Shown here piece by piece: positions 1 through 8,210 of a stretch of 36,412 nt of DNA. Location of the stretch: assembly GCA_946478635.1 (NCBI GenBank), contig CAMLCX010000003.1, positions 1 through 36,412 of the forward strand, read 5' to 3'. Below the pieces are notes generated by a model that was not told the DNA's origin, ran no database searches, and saw only the letters and a program-made list of their open reading frames with translations. A program made the position numbers and the translations under genes. This stretch comes from an uncultured Pseudomonadota bacterium. Its GTDB lineage: Bacteria; Desulfobacterota_B; Binatia; UBA9968. The stretch's first letter is position 1, and every line of letters begins with the position of its first letter.

Positions 1-809
1 ATGAAGCGGAAAGTGGGATCGATATTGTCGTTGACGATCGTAAGATCGAGTTCATAGCGCTCGGCGATTTTTTGCCAGTAGGGCAGCGCCGCGCCCCCGA
101 GCGGATCGACGCCGATCTTTACCCGTGCCGCGCGGATCGCTTCCATGTCGATCACCACAGTCAGATCTTCGACGTAAGGCATGACTAAATCCGCTTCGTG
201 GGTGGTCGCCGCCTTGCGCGCCGCGTCGTAGGAAATCCGTTTTACATCGCGATTGCCGGCGCGCAAAAGTTCGTTGGCGCGTTCCTGGACCCAGTCGGTG
301 ATGTCGGTGTCCGCGGGGCCGCCCTGCGGTGGATTGTACTTGAAACCGCCGTCGGCGGGCGGGTTGTGCGACGGCGTGATCACGATGCCGTCGGCAAGAG
401 CCTCTTTTCGATTTCGATTGTGAGTTAGAATCGCGCGCGATATGGACGGCGTCGGCGTGAAGCCGTCGTCGCGCTGAATAATCGTTTCCACGCCGTTGGC
501 GGCCAGCACTTCGAGGGCGGTTTTCTCCGCCGGACCGGAGACGGCATGGGTGTCTTTCCCCAAGTACAGCGGCCCGGAAATATTTTTACTCTGGCGGAAT
601 TCGTAGATGGCCTGGGTGATCGCGAGGATGTGCGCCTCGTTGAGCGTCCCGTCCAAAGGACTGCCGCGGTGGCCGCTCGTGCCGAAACTCACCCGTTGCT
701 GGGGATTGTCGGGATCGGGCTTGCGCTCGTAGTAGGCTTTTACGAGTTCGCCGACATCGATCAGCATTTCGCTCGGCGCCGGCTTTCCCGCCAGCGGATG
801 AATTGCCAT
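1..809 (-). CDS. pgm: Phosphoglucomutase (alpha-D-glucose-specific), 3' end outside window
   Basis: The reverse strand reads open from ATG at 809 to the window edge (269 complete codons), so only about the first half of a roughly 546-residue enzyme is present. It interconverts glucose-1-phosphate and glucose-6-phosphate in the cytoplasm. The N-terminus ([11 protein letters not shown]) and the blocks [15 protein letters not shown] and [10 protein letters not shown] match the E. coli Pgm type as I recall it. The phosphoserine loop TPSHNPP is intact, with the catalytic serine at residue 147, followed by [15 protein letters not shown]. The leader contains GGAGAAAGG upstream of the ATG. It supplies glucose-1-phosphate for nucleotide sugars, which fits galT-like and glmU genes elsewhere in the window. 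No frameshift is seen in the visible part. Confidence 0.93.
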   Translation of the reverse strand, partial: MAIHPLAGKPAPSEMLIDVGELVKAYYERKPDPDNPQQRVSFGTSGHRGSPLDGTLNEAHILAITQAIYEFRQSKNISGPLYLGKDTHAVSGPAEKTALEVLAANGVETIIQRDDGFTPTPSISRAILTHNRNRKEALADGIVITPSHNPPADGGFKYNPPQGGPADTDITDWVQERANELLRAGNRDVKRISYDAARKAATTHEADLVMPYVEDLTVVIDMEAIRAARVKIGVDPLGGAALPYWQKIAERYELDLTIVNDNIDPTFRF

Positions 810-992
810 AACTCAGGTCCTTTCTCCGTGGAACGCTTATCGTTTTATACAACGGCAAAAATCCAGATCCTAGGGGTCGGACGGCAAGACTAGCTCCATC
901 CGAGATTTGTGTCCGAGAAGCGGCAATTCTCAAAAGGTTTGTTGCCAATTTGTAGCGCGAACCAAATTACAGGTTGCTGTGAGACCTGGATT
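810..992. other. Intergenic leader upstream of pgm
   Basis: This holds no convincing gene; the minus-strand frame crossing it also overlaps pgm in another frame. On the minus strand a TATAAA (844-849) lies 35 bases upstream of the pgm start, but no good -35 box is found at the right spacing, so a pgm promoter here is only possible. Confidence 0.4.
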
Positions 993-1147
993 GCAGGCTG
1001 CTCAAAAAGATTTAGAGGCGAGGCGCGCGAAAAATAGACGAGCGGAGGCGTACTTAACCAGTACGTCGGAGCGAGGCGATTGAGCGCACCCTTCGGCGAA
1101 GCTCAGGGCAATCGGCGTTAGCATATGAGTCTTTTTCAGCAGCCTGC
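993..1147. repeat. 155-bp palindromic (MITE/REP-like) element with 17-bp terminal inverted repeats
   Basis: The left end 993-1009 (GCAGGCTGCTCAAAAAG) and the right end 1131-1147 (CTTTTTCAGCAGCCTGC) are inverted repeats with one mismatch. A smaller inverted pair, GTACT/AGTAC, lies near the centre (about 1049-1063), and a CTTCGGCGAAGCTCAGG motif sits in the right half. It has no coding capacity. The right end supplies the first base of the stop codon of the flavin oxidoreductase gene. Part of the same end recurs at 3460-3478. Confidence 0.75.
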
Positions 1148-2166
1148 TAAAGGTCTTTGAGCGCCGGCATTACCCGCTCCGCGAACAGGCGAATATTTTT
1201 GAGCGCCAGCTCCTGAGGCATGCCGCCGAAGTGAAACGTGCCGGAGAAGGTCGTGATGCCGGATTCTTCATGCCAGCGCCGGAGGGTATCGCTGCAGCGC
1301 TCGGGGTCGCCGACGATGATAAAGCCGCGCGCCATGTCCGAACCGATGTCGCGCTCGGTCAGTCGTCGAGTCGGATCGGCGCGGTGGTGCAGGTCGCTAT
1401 AGTTTTTCATGAACGGCGCCGCTTCCCGCATGCCGCGTTCAAAGCTGTCCGAAACGTAAATGTGAAATTTGCCGAGCACCTGGCGGGCGACAAAATCATG
1501 CCCGCTGCGCGCCAGCGCGTCGCGGTAAATTTTCACCAGATCGCGCAGCGCCTCCGTCGACGGATGGACAAAGGGCACGGTCATAAGATCGTAGCCCTGC
1601 TCGCCGGCCCAACGAAAGGTCTCTTCGCTTCGCGTGGCGCCAACCCAGATCGGCGGATGCGGCCGCTGCACCGGCTTGGGCAGGATATTGACGTTTTCAT
1701 ACCGGTAAAACTCGCCTAGAAAGTTCACCGGCTCGTCCGCCCACGCCCGGCGGATAACTTCCGCGCTTTCGTGAAATCGCCGCGTCGCTTCATCCTGGTT
1801 CGCGCCAAACTTCCGATACTCCACCGGCTCGCTGCCTTTGCCGATACCGAAATCGATGCGGCCGTTGGAGACGACGTCGGCCATCGCGTAGGCCTCGGCG
1901 AGATCGATGGGACGGTGCAGCGGCAGCACGGCCACGGCAACCCCGAGACGAATGCGCGAAGTCATTTGCGCCACGGCCGATAAAAAAGTTGGAGGATGAG
2001 GCAGCGTGCCGCCGTACCCGCTAAAATGATGCTCGGTGACCCAGGCGTGGTCGAAGCCGAGCTTTTCGATCTCGACGATCTGCTCGAACATGCCGCGATA
2101 GAAATCCGCCAATGCGCCGTCAACCTCCGGCATGTAGGTGGGAAGAATATGCGTGCCGAACTTCAT
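1147..2166 (-). CDS. LLM-class flavin-dependent oxidoreductase (luciferase-like monooxygenase family)
   Basis: A 339-residue TIM-barrel protein of the bacterial luciferase-like family, which uses FMN or F420 for oxidations or monooxygenations; the substrate cannot be told. Typical landmarks are the N-terminal MKFGTH strand, GFDHAWVTEHHF (about 38-49), RIRLGVAVAVLPLHRPIDLAEA (starting about 72), GRIDFGIGKGSEP and PPIWVGATRSEETF, with a late F-IVGDPERCSDTL block. Length is normal. It starts 37 bases after the stop of the upstream receptor gene (2204-3277), so the two are probably co-transcribed and the receptor may bind a substrate related to this enzyme. The TAG stop begins within the edge of the palindromic element. 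No strong ribosome binding site is visible. Confidence 0.88.
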   Translation of the reverse strand: MKFGTHILPTYMPEVDGALADFYRGMFEQIVEIEKLGFDHAWVTEHHFSGYGGTLPHPPTFLSAVAQMTSRIRLGVAVAVLPLHRPIDLAEAYAMADVVSNGRIDFGIGKGSEPVEYRKFGANQDEATRRFHESAEVIRRAWADEPVNFLGEFYRYENVNILPKPVQRPHPPIWVGATRSEETFRWAGEQGYDLMTVPFVHPSTEALRDLVKIYRDALARSGHDFVARQVLGKFHIYVSDSFERGMREAAPFMKNYSDLHHRADPTRRLTERDIGSDMARGFIIVGDPERCSDTLRRWHEESGITTFSGTFHFGGMPQELALKNIRLFAERVMPALKDL

Positions 2167-2203
2167 TGGATCGTACTAACTGAGGCGCTGCGAATTGGCG
2201 AAC

Positions 2204-3277
2204 CTACTCGACGAGTATTTTTTTCATCCTTGCCAACACGGCCGCGGGTGTATTGAGAATCGATTGGACGACTTGCGTGGTCCTCTCGCCGCTGCTCGGG
2301 GTAAATTCGATCTTGCTCTTCTTTGTGTCGGCGAGAAACTCCGGATCGTTGAATGTCGCCAGGAAGGCTTTGCGTAACGCTTCGACTCGGTCCTTCGGAA
2401 CCTCCGGATGGACGACGTAAGGATTGGTGATCTGTGACGGCGCGTTCATCGCGCGCAGTAACTGCCTTGCTTCCTCGTTCTTGGCCAGCGATTCGGCGGC
2501 CGGGACGCGTTTTAACAGCGGATGATCCGGCGTCTTGTCGCCCATGATGAGAATCGGTTTGATAACGCCGCCGTCGATGAGCGGCAGGTGGCGTCCCGTC
2601 GTCAACATCGCGAGCCAGCTCGCGCAGTAACCATCCACCTCTTTGCTTTCGGTAGCATTGACGATCGTCGCCACGCCTTCGAAGCCGCGCACGAGTTTCA
2701 TCTGAATGTTGAATGCGGCGTTGAGTACTGCGGGCGTGTCATAGATCGTGCTTCCCGGCGCCATGGTGCCGACGGTGAAAGGCTTGCCGCCGATGACGTC
2801 CTGAAAAGTGGCGACGGCGGAGTCGGTGCGTGCCACACAGGCGAGGGGAGCGTTAATGGCGGCGCCGAGCCATTGATACTTGGCGGAATCGAACTGTATG
2901 CCGGTCGCGCCTATGGCCTGGCGCAGGACAAAGGTTTCGCCGAACGAGCCGATGACGGTGCCGTCCTTGGGTTCCGAATTGTAAACGGCGTTGGCGGCGA
3001 TCAGTCCGCCGGCGCCGGCCCGCGGGACCACCAGCAGCGTCGGATTACCAGGAATAAACTTCGGCATATGCTTCGCCAGGAGTCGCGAGTAGATGTCGTA
3101 GGTGCCGCCCGCTCCGGAGCCGATAATGATCCGGATGGTTTTGCCGCGGTAAAAATCCCCGACGGTCTTTTCGTCAAAGGAAGATTTCACCGGCTGCTGC
3201 GCGCCAAGATCGGCGCCGCCGAGGAGAGAAGAAATAACCGCTGCGAGTAGAGCAAGGCGAAAATAGTGCAGAAACAT
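2204..3277 (-). CDS. Tripartite tricarboxylate transporter receptor, TctC/Bug family
   Basis: A 357-residue periplasmic binding protein. I chose ATG 3277 over the longer frame starting at 3316 because AAGGAA lies six bases upstream and the protein then begins with a typical signal peptide (MFLHYFRLALLAAVISSLL, cleavage near GAQQ). The mature start has the family pattern FYRGKTIRIIIGSGAGGTYDIYSR, then the PGNPTLLV and GAGGLIAANAVYN blocks. Family members capture small carboxylates or aromatic acids for TctA/TctB membrane proteins. No TctA or TctB gene is in the window. It is one of three such receptors here and the one next to the flavin oxidoreductase. The ligand is unknown. Confidence 0.88.
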   Translation of the reverse strand: MFLHYFRLALLAAVISSLLGGADLGAQQPVKSSFDEKTVGDFYRGKTIRIIIGSGAGGTYDIYSRLLAKHMPKFIPGNPTLLVVPRAGAGGLIAANAVYNSEPKDGTVIGSFGETFVLRQAIGATGIQFDSAKYQWLGAAINAPLACVARTDSAVATFQDVIGGKPFTVGTMAPGSTIYDTPAVLNAAFNIQMKLVRGFEGVATIVNATESKEVDGYCASWLAMLTTGRHLPLIDGGVIKPILIMGDKTPDHPLLKRVPAAESLAKNEEARQLLRAMNAPSQITNPYVVHPEVPKDRVEALRKAFLATFNDPEFLADTKKSKIEFTPSSGERTTQVVQSILNTPAAVLARMKKILVE

Positions 3278-3359
3278 AAAAAGTTCCTTGTCTCTTCGGC
3301 AATTTTTACGTGTCATAGTCCGTGTGCGATCTCGGCGGATCTAGAAAACCCTCGGAGTC

Positions 3360-3478
3360 CTTCGACGTGGCTCAGGACGAACGGAGGGGATTTAAACGTT
3401 AAGAATGTTCCACTCTGCTGAGTTTGTCGAAGTCTGACGCTCTCGAAGCATTCCGAACCTTTCAGCAGCCTGCTAAAA
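3360..3478. repeat. Second copy of palindromic repeat, partial and diverged
   Basis: CTTCGACGTGGCTCAG-like sequence (3360-3375) and CTGAGTTTGTCGAAG (3418-3432) form an imperfect inverted repeat. The block TTTCAGCAGCCTGCTAAA at 3460-3477 is identical to the right end of the element at 1134-1151. As at 1147, its outer edge overlaps the TAG stop codon of the neighbouring minus-strand gene (3473). Confidence 0.65.
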
Positions 3479-4498
3479 GAGAATGGCCTTTAACTTCGCG
3501 ACCAGGCCCGGCTCCAGTTTGAAAATACCCTCCACGGTCTTTTTCATATCGTCGGCGGTCACCGGCGCGAGCCCGATCTTCGCTTTGTCCGCCTCTGCGA
3601 TGAATTCAGGATCTTTGACGGTTTCCTGTATTGCCTTCTGCAAAATCTGCGCGCGATCGTTCGGCGTTCCCGGCGGCAGCGCCAGAGTCTTGGTGATCTT
3701 GCTCGGATAGTGAATGCCGTATTCGATCAGTTGTTTCGCTTCCGCTGTCTTGGCGAGATCGATGGCGAGCGGAACCTTGGGCAAATCGGGAAATGCTTTG
3801 GGTACCGTTTGCAGCACGATCACGACCGTGCCCGATTCGATCGCTTTCTGCCATGTGCCGCGCATCGAATCCCAACCCCAAGTTGTGCCGTCGAGCTCGC
3901 CACCCTCGGCGGCAAGGCGCATGTCCGCAGTGCCTTTGTAACCGGAGATCACCTGGATAGGCAGGTTGAGCGCTGCTTTGATAACTTTGACGACATTGTC
4001 GGTGCCAAACGCGCCCGGGCCGGTCGTGCCAAGCTTCACCGGAGTCTTTGCGGCGAACCATTTTTCCATGCTGTTGATACCGCTGGCTTTGGTCAAAGCA
4101 ATCGCGCTCTCATCGCGGGCCACCGCGCCAAGAAAGACGAATTTTTGCACGTCGAATTCTATCCCGGGTTGGTTCATCAACTGACTGTAGGCGAATCCTC
4201 CGCTAAAATGGCCGAAGGTGAGCCCGTCGGGCTTGGCGACTTTGAAGACATGACTGGCGGCGAGCAAACTGCCGGCGCCGGTCATGTTCTCGACGAGAAT
4301 GGTCGGATGACCGGGAATGTACTTGGGCATGTGGCGCGACAGCATGCGCGCCAAGGCATCATAGCCGCCGCCGGGCGAAAAGCCGACGATGATGCGGATC
4401 GTTTTACCTTCGTAAAAATTGCTTTGCGCCGAGGGGGCTTGAGCGCCAATGCAGATCCAGGCAACGACTAAGCCGAACTTAAAAACCGTTTTGATCAT
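3473..4498 (-). CDS. Tripartite tricarboxylate transporter receptor, TctC/Bug family
   Basis: A 341-residue secreted binding protein. ATG 4498 is preferred over an upstream in-frame ATG at 4579 because AAGGAGA sits eight bases before it and the protein then starts with a signal peptide (MIKTVFKFGLVVAWICIGAQ, APSAQ cleavage region). The family blocks are present: YEGKTIRIIVGFSPGGGYDALAR, PGHPTILVENMTGAGSL and HVFKVAKPDGLT. It closely resembles the receptors at 2204 and 5668 and probably arose by duplication or family recruitment. It lies 161 bases downstream of the SDR gene, and no membrane partner is seen. The stop codon TAG lies in the repeat edge at 3473-3475. Confidence 0.88.
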   Translation of the reverse strand: MIKTVFKFGLVVAWICIGAQAPSAQSNFYEGKTIRIIVGFSPGGGYDALARMLSRHMPKYIPGHPTILVENMTGAGSLLAASHVFKVAKPDGLTFGHFSGGFAYSQLMNQPGIEFDVQKFVFLGAVARDESAIALTKASGINSMEKWFAAKTPVKLGTTGPGAFGTDNVVKVIKAALNLPIQVISGYKGTADMRLAAEGGELDGTTWGWDSMRGTWQKAIESGTVVIVLQTVPKAFPDLPKVPLAIDLAKTAEAKQLIEYGIHYPSKITKTLALPPGTPNDRAQILQKAIQETVKDPEFIAEADKAKIGLAPVTADDMKKTVEGIFKLEPGLVAKLKAILF

Positions 4499-4659
4499 TG
4501 TCCACGTCTCCTTGGGATAAAGGCTCCGGACCGGAAGCTCGCCCAACGCTAGTTGAAGTGACCGCTCGGCGTCAAGCACGAACGCAACTAACTTTTCCGA
4601 CGGTCGCGAAATTTACCATGACTCGCATGCGGGTGAGCGAGCCGCAGATGGCGGGCCGC

Positions 4660-5529
4660 CTAGCGGTGCCTCGGTCGTCCTTCTTCGAGATAATCCTGCC
4701 AGATATGTTCGGGTTTGAATCCGAGCATGCGCCGCGCTTTGACGGAATCGACGCAACTCCAGTGCGTCCCGGCAATTTTCTTGATCCTGGCCCCGTGGGG
4801 CAGATATTTTTTCACCAGTTCAAGTGTTGGTTGGATCATGCAGTTCTTCGGCGCCGAGGCGATGAAGACTTCGTGTCCTGCGAATTTTGCCTCAACTGCC
4901 AAGCGGCAAGTAGCCGCCGCATCGCGCGCGTCGATATAAGTCCAAAACCCACTCGCCCGCGACGCGGGGTTGCGCCAGCGCTCGCGAAAGCTCTCGTAGG
5001 AGAGATCGAAATTGACCCCGGGAAAGCGCAGGCTGCTGACGGTCAGGTCTTTATGGAAAGAAACAATCGAGCCGGCGATCTGCTCGCCGAGCACTTTGGA
5101 AAGCCCGTAGGAGTCTTGCGGTGTCGATGGGTGATTTTCATCGAGGGGCAGATAGTCCGGCGCCCAGAGTTTCTTGGCGTAGATAAATCCGAATGCCGCC
5201 GTGCTCGATGCGATGACGATTTTTCTAACTTCCATATTCGCCGCAGCGCGCAGCACGTTGTACGTTGCCGAAACATTGTTGCTCAAGGTTTCCGCATCCG
5301 GCGCGAGGTTGGGCGCCTGGTAGGCGCCGAGATGAATGATGCCGTAGGCGTCCTTCAGCGCTTCGAAAAGATCGCCGGAGTGGCACAAATCGGCGAGCCA
5401 GCTCGTACACAACTTTTCCCGCGGCGGAACCTTGTCGAGGCTGAGGACTTGATAATCGTGCGCGATCAGGTCGCGGATAACGAACTGTCCCAGTCTCCCG
5501 CTGCCGCCGGTGACGACGACTTTTTTCAT
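4660..5529 (-). CDS. NAD(P)-dependent epimerase/dehydratase (extended SDR)
   Basis: A 289-residue Rossmann-fold protein. The nucleotide-binding loop GGSGRLG is at residues 8-14. The catalytic set is Ser108/109 or Thr110 in ASSTAAFG, Tyr141 and Lys145 (YGLSK). LSLDKVPP after beta-2 and the acidic D-L pair further on favour NAD over NADP, but weakly. Members act on nucleotide sugars or other small hydroxyl/keto substrates; here the neighbours are substrate-binding proteins and a flavin oxidoreductase, so a catabolic role on the imported compound is as likely as a sugar role. No Shine-Dalgarno sequence precedes the ATG. Confidence 0.85.
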   Translation of the reverse strand: MKKVVVTGGSGRLGQFVIRDLIAHDYQVLSLDKVPPREKLCTSWLADLCHSGDLFEALKDAYGIIHLGAYQAPNLAPDAETLSNNVSATYNVLRAAANMEVRKIVIASSTAAFGFIYAKKLWAPDYLPLDENHPSTPQDSYGLSKVLGEQIAGSIVSFHKDLTVSSLRFPGVNFDLSYESFRERWRNPASRASGFWTYIDARDAAATCRLAVEAKFAGHEVFIASAPKNCMIQPTLELVKKYLPHGARIKKIAGTHWSCVDSVKARRMLGFKPEHIWQDYLEEGRPRHR

Positions 5530-5594
5530 ATTGATATGCTGTGAAATTGTTCCGTTGCAGGTTGGGAGTTGTTGGCGCGTTCCCCCTCCTTACA

Positions 5595-5618
5595 TCCTCC
5601 CCCGCGCGCGGGGGAGGA
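5595..5618. repeat. Perfect 24-bp GC palindrome
   Basis: TCCTCCCCCGCG and its exact reverse complement meet at the centre, in the 138-base gap between the SDR and receptor genes. The flanks are pyrimidine-rich on one side and purine-rich on the other (CCCCTCCTTACA / GACAGAGGTAGGGG), so the imperfect pairing extends further. It could form a strong hairpin in the transcript, acting as a terminator or stabiliser, or be a REP-type repeat. Confidence 0.6.
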
Positions 5619-5667
5619 CAGAGGTAGGGGTATGCACAGGCGAAATGATAAAATAAGAGTCACGACA

Positions 5668-6702
5668 CTATTTTTTCGGTATCAAGATTTCCTTCAGTTG
5701 GGCAACAAGCGCCGGGTTGAGATCATACAAACCTGCGAATGTCTTCGCCGTTGTCGGCCCATCAATGGGCGCGACTTCCAAGTCAGATTTTTTCGCTTCC
5801 GCAAGGAGATCGCGGTCGCGCAGTGTTTTAACAAAAGCTTGTTGAAGAAGTTTCAGGCGATCCGGCGGCGTGCCGGGAGCGACCGAATAGGGAAACTGAT
5901 AGACGTGAACATTGTCGGCCACTTTCAGAAGGGTACGTGCCGCATCAGTCTTGGCATAGTTGATCGCCAGCGGCACTTTTTTCAAATCAGGATGCGATCT
6001 GAGCGTGGCTTGCAGCACGACGCGAATTTTCCCAGCTTCCATCTGGCTGCGCCAGGTGACCTTGGTCGCTTGCCATGAGGCACAAAGGCCGTCGACCTCG
6101 CCGCTTTCGACCGCGAGGCGCGCCTCGGCGCCGCCCTTGTAACCTTCAACCATTTCCAGAGGCAGGTTGAGCGCGGCTTTGAGCAGCTTGGGTACATCGG
6201 AAAGGCTCGTGCCCGGTCCGATGGAGGAGATTTTGAGCGGCCGTTTGGAGTTGATCCAATCGTCCATCGTTCTGATGCCGCTGGCCTGGCTGAAGTGACA
6301 GGCGGTATCGTAGGGGCCTGGAATGCCGACCCAGCCGACCTTTCTCCCGTCGATCTTGATCGCGTCGTTTCCCATAACGTGCTGCAAGATCAACGGCGAG
6401 GCCCAGGCCGCCACGGTCAGCCCATCCGGTTTTGCGCGATTGTAAAGATGGTTGGCGGCTATAATACCGCCGGCGCCGGGCATGTTTTCGACTATTCTCG
6501 TCGGATTTCCCGGCAGATATTTGCTGATATGCCGCGCAATCAAGCGCGTGTATTGATCGTAGGTGCCGCCGGGAGAGTAACCGACAATGAAAGTCAGAGT
6601 CTTGTCTTTGAAAATATCCTGCGCCTGCGCGGCGGTGACCCCGCCGACGAGCAGGGCGGCGCTGGCGACGACAGCGAGATAGCGTTTAGCTGTATTTAAC
6701 AT
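5668..6702 (-). CDS. Tripartite tricarboxylate transporter receptor, TctC/Bug family
   Basis: A 344-residue periplasmic binding protein with a clear signal peptide (MLNTAKRYLAVVASAALLVG, cleavage near AQAQ) and a strong AAGGAGA ribosome binding site before ATG 6702. Family landmarks are FKDKTLTFIVGYSPGGTYDQY, PGNPTRIVENMPGAGG and HLYNRAKPDGLT. In this family the ligand is held between two lobes, and the first Gly-rich loop (YSPGGTYD) contacts the carboxylate. It is the first TctC gene of the minus-strand block, 81 bases after the NMT1-type receptor. The ligand is unknown, and no TctA/TctB lies nearby. Confidence 0.88.
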   Translation of the reverse strand: MLNTAKRYLAVVASAALLVGGVTAAQAQDIFKDKTLTFIVGYSPGGTYDQYTRLIARHISKYLPGNPTRIVENMPGAGGIIAANHLYNRAKPDGLTVAAWASPLILQHVMGNDAIKIDGRKVGWVGIPGPYDTACHFSQASGIRTMDDWINSKRPLKISSIGPGTSLSDVPKLLKAALNLPLEMVEGYKGGAEARLAVESGEVDGLCASWQATKVTWRSQMEAGKIRVVLQATLRSHPDLKKVPLAINYAKTDAARTLLKVADNVHVYQFPYSVAPGTPPDRLKLLQQAFVKTLRDRDLLAEAKKSDLEVAPIDGPTTAKTFAGLYDLNPALVAQLKEILIPKK

Positions 6703-6783
6703 TGTGTTCTCCTTGGCCTTATGACTCGATGACCGGCGGATTCAGTCCGACCTGATGGCGTCCCATGGAGACTTTATATCGAA

Positions 6784-7758
6784 TCAATGCTTGGCGTAAA
6801 GTTTGTCGATAAAACCTTCGCGCACCAGCCGGTCGATAATCGAGTTATCGGCAATGGTTTCCACGGCAATCGGTTTTTTCCCCATGAATTCCACAATGGG
6901 AGCGATGGCGGCAGCTTCAACACGCGGCGTGCGGTCGAGAAATTTAACGGCGTCGGTATAAAGCTCGTCGATCAGCTTCGGATCCTGGAGCCGGGTGTAT
7001 TTCTGGATCACCTTGAGCGCCCTTTCCTTCTGATGGTAGGCCGCCGCAACCCCTTCCAGGTAGGCCCGCACCATGGCTTCGACCGTCTCGGGCGACCGGC
7101 GCTGGTAGTCGCGCGCCACGGCGATCACCACATTGGAGTAGAGAATGTCGAGATCGGCCAGGTCGATGAGCATGCGCCTCGGCGCGTTGACGCGCAGCGC
7201 GGAGATGACCGCGCCGGCAATTTGCCGTTGCTGGAAAGCCGCCGCCATCTCGGTCGTGCCGCCGAGTTGGCGAACCGTCACCAGGTTGTCGAGTTTATAT
7301 TTGCGCAAAAGAATGCGAGTGAGATTGTCGGTGACCGAGCCGAAACGCGACACGCCCAAGGTTTTGCCGCGTAACTCGTCGATCAGGGTGATTTCCGGCT
7401 GGACCCACAACCGGTAATAAGGACGATTTACCAGGCTCATCACCGAGACCAGCCCGGCGCCGCCGGAAATCGCTGCGATGACGGCGTTGGTCGCGGCCAA
7501 TCCGGCCTGCAAGTCTCCTCCCAATAGCGCTTGGACGACGATGGGCCCGGCGGAAATGAAAATCAGATCGGCTTCGATGCCATATTTCCCGAAGGCACCG
7601 ATCTCCTTCGCCATCCACAAGCCCGTTCCGGCCGGGCCGACCGTGGAATAGCCCAGCGTTATTCTCTTTGTTTGAGCAGAGCTGATGCCAACGGCGAGAA
7701 GCAATAGCAGCAGCAAACTGATCGTGGTTCGCGCGAAATGGTTTTTGCGGTGCCGCAT
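6784..7758 (-). CDS. ABC transporter substrate-binding protein, NMT1/SsuA (NitT/TauT) family
   Basis: A 324-residue binding protein with a positively charged N-terminus and an uninterrupted Leu tract as signal peptide (cleavage near SSAQT). The mature part opens with ITLGYSTVGPAGTGLWMAKEIG and continues with YGIEADLIFISAGP and QALLGGDLQAGLAATNAVIAA, the pattern of NMT1/SsuA-like receptors for sulfonates, nitrate, thiamine precursors or aromatic acids. No ATPase or permease gene accompanies it, which is unusual for an ABC receptor. It heads the minus-strand receptor block and may share a transcript with the TctC gene downstream. The ligand cannot be predicted. Confidence 0.85.
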   Translation of the reverse strand: MRHRKNHFARTTISLLLLLLLAVGISSAQTKRITLGYSTVGPAGTGLWMAKEIGAFGKYGIEADLIFISAGPIVVQALLGGDLQAGLAATNAVIAAISGGAGLVSVMSLVNRPYYRLWVQPEITLIDELRGKTLGVSRFGSVTDNLTRILLRKYKLDNLVTVRQLGGTTEMAAAFQQRQIAGAVISALRVNAPRRMLIDLADLDILYSNVVIAVARDYQRRSPETVEAMVRAYLEGVAAAYHQKERALKVIQKYTRLQDPKLIDELYTDAVKFLDRTPRVEAAAIAPIVEFMGKKPIAVETIADNSIIDRLVREGFIDKLYAKH

Positions 7759-8210
7759 GATTCAGTCAATCCAGCGGTGTTTTACCATCCAGTAAATGCA
7801 CTACCCCGCAGCAGGCTGCGGGGAATCACAAGAACGCGACGGAAAGTATTCCAAAGGCGTCACCCCCAAATGTTACTATCGGGGGTCCAGTTCCGGATCC
7901 GCCTGGATTCCCGCTTAAAACATGCGGGAATGACGGTCTTCGGAAAGAAATCAACTTAACGCAGCAAGCTGCGGGGATATGACCCGCAGCGATTCAATAC
8001 GAAACCGGCTGGAATCAACGAGAATGAATCGGTTTCGCATTTCCACTGTTGCCCAAAATGACTGATTTTATCAATGGCCGCTGAAAAGCTTTTTTTCGCA
8101 GGCTGCTCTATTCCGGCACGGAACAAGGGTTGTTGTGAATGCCTCCAAAAGTTCCGGGCGGTTGCAATCTTCAAGTGTTTCCGTCAATTATCTTTCCGGA
8201 ATTTTTGTTT
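7759..8210. repeat. Repeat-rich intergenic region with several short palindromes
   Basis: This 452-base divergent spacer has no credible gene. It contains CCCCGCAG-CAGG-CTGCGGGG (7804-7823), ATTCCCGC/GCGGGAAT around a 9-base loop (7907-7931), GCAGC-AA-GCTGC followed by GGGG (7961-7976), and a GCAGGCTGCTC block at 8098-8108 that resembles the end of the element at 993. The CCCGCAGC/GCTGCGGG motif occurs twice, so these are probably dispersed REP-like repeats. Promoters for the two divergent genes must lie here, but none is convincing. Confidence 0.6.

Noticed and set aside
586..948. Minus-strand 120-residue frame upstream of and overlapping pgm
   Set aside because: It lies in a different frame across the true pgm start and shows no family pattern.
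2522..5544. Long plus-strand open frames opposite the TctC and SDR genes (2522-3250, 3710-4471, 4498-5544)
   Set aside because: They are antisense to genes with clear signal peptides and family motifs, have no recognisable domains and rely on the codon bias of the true strand.
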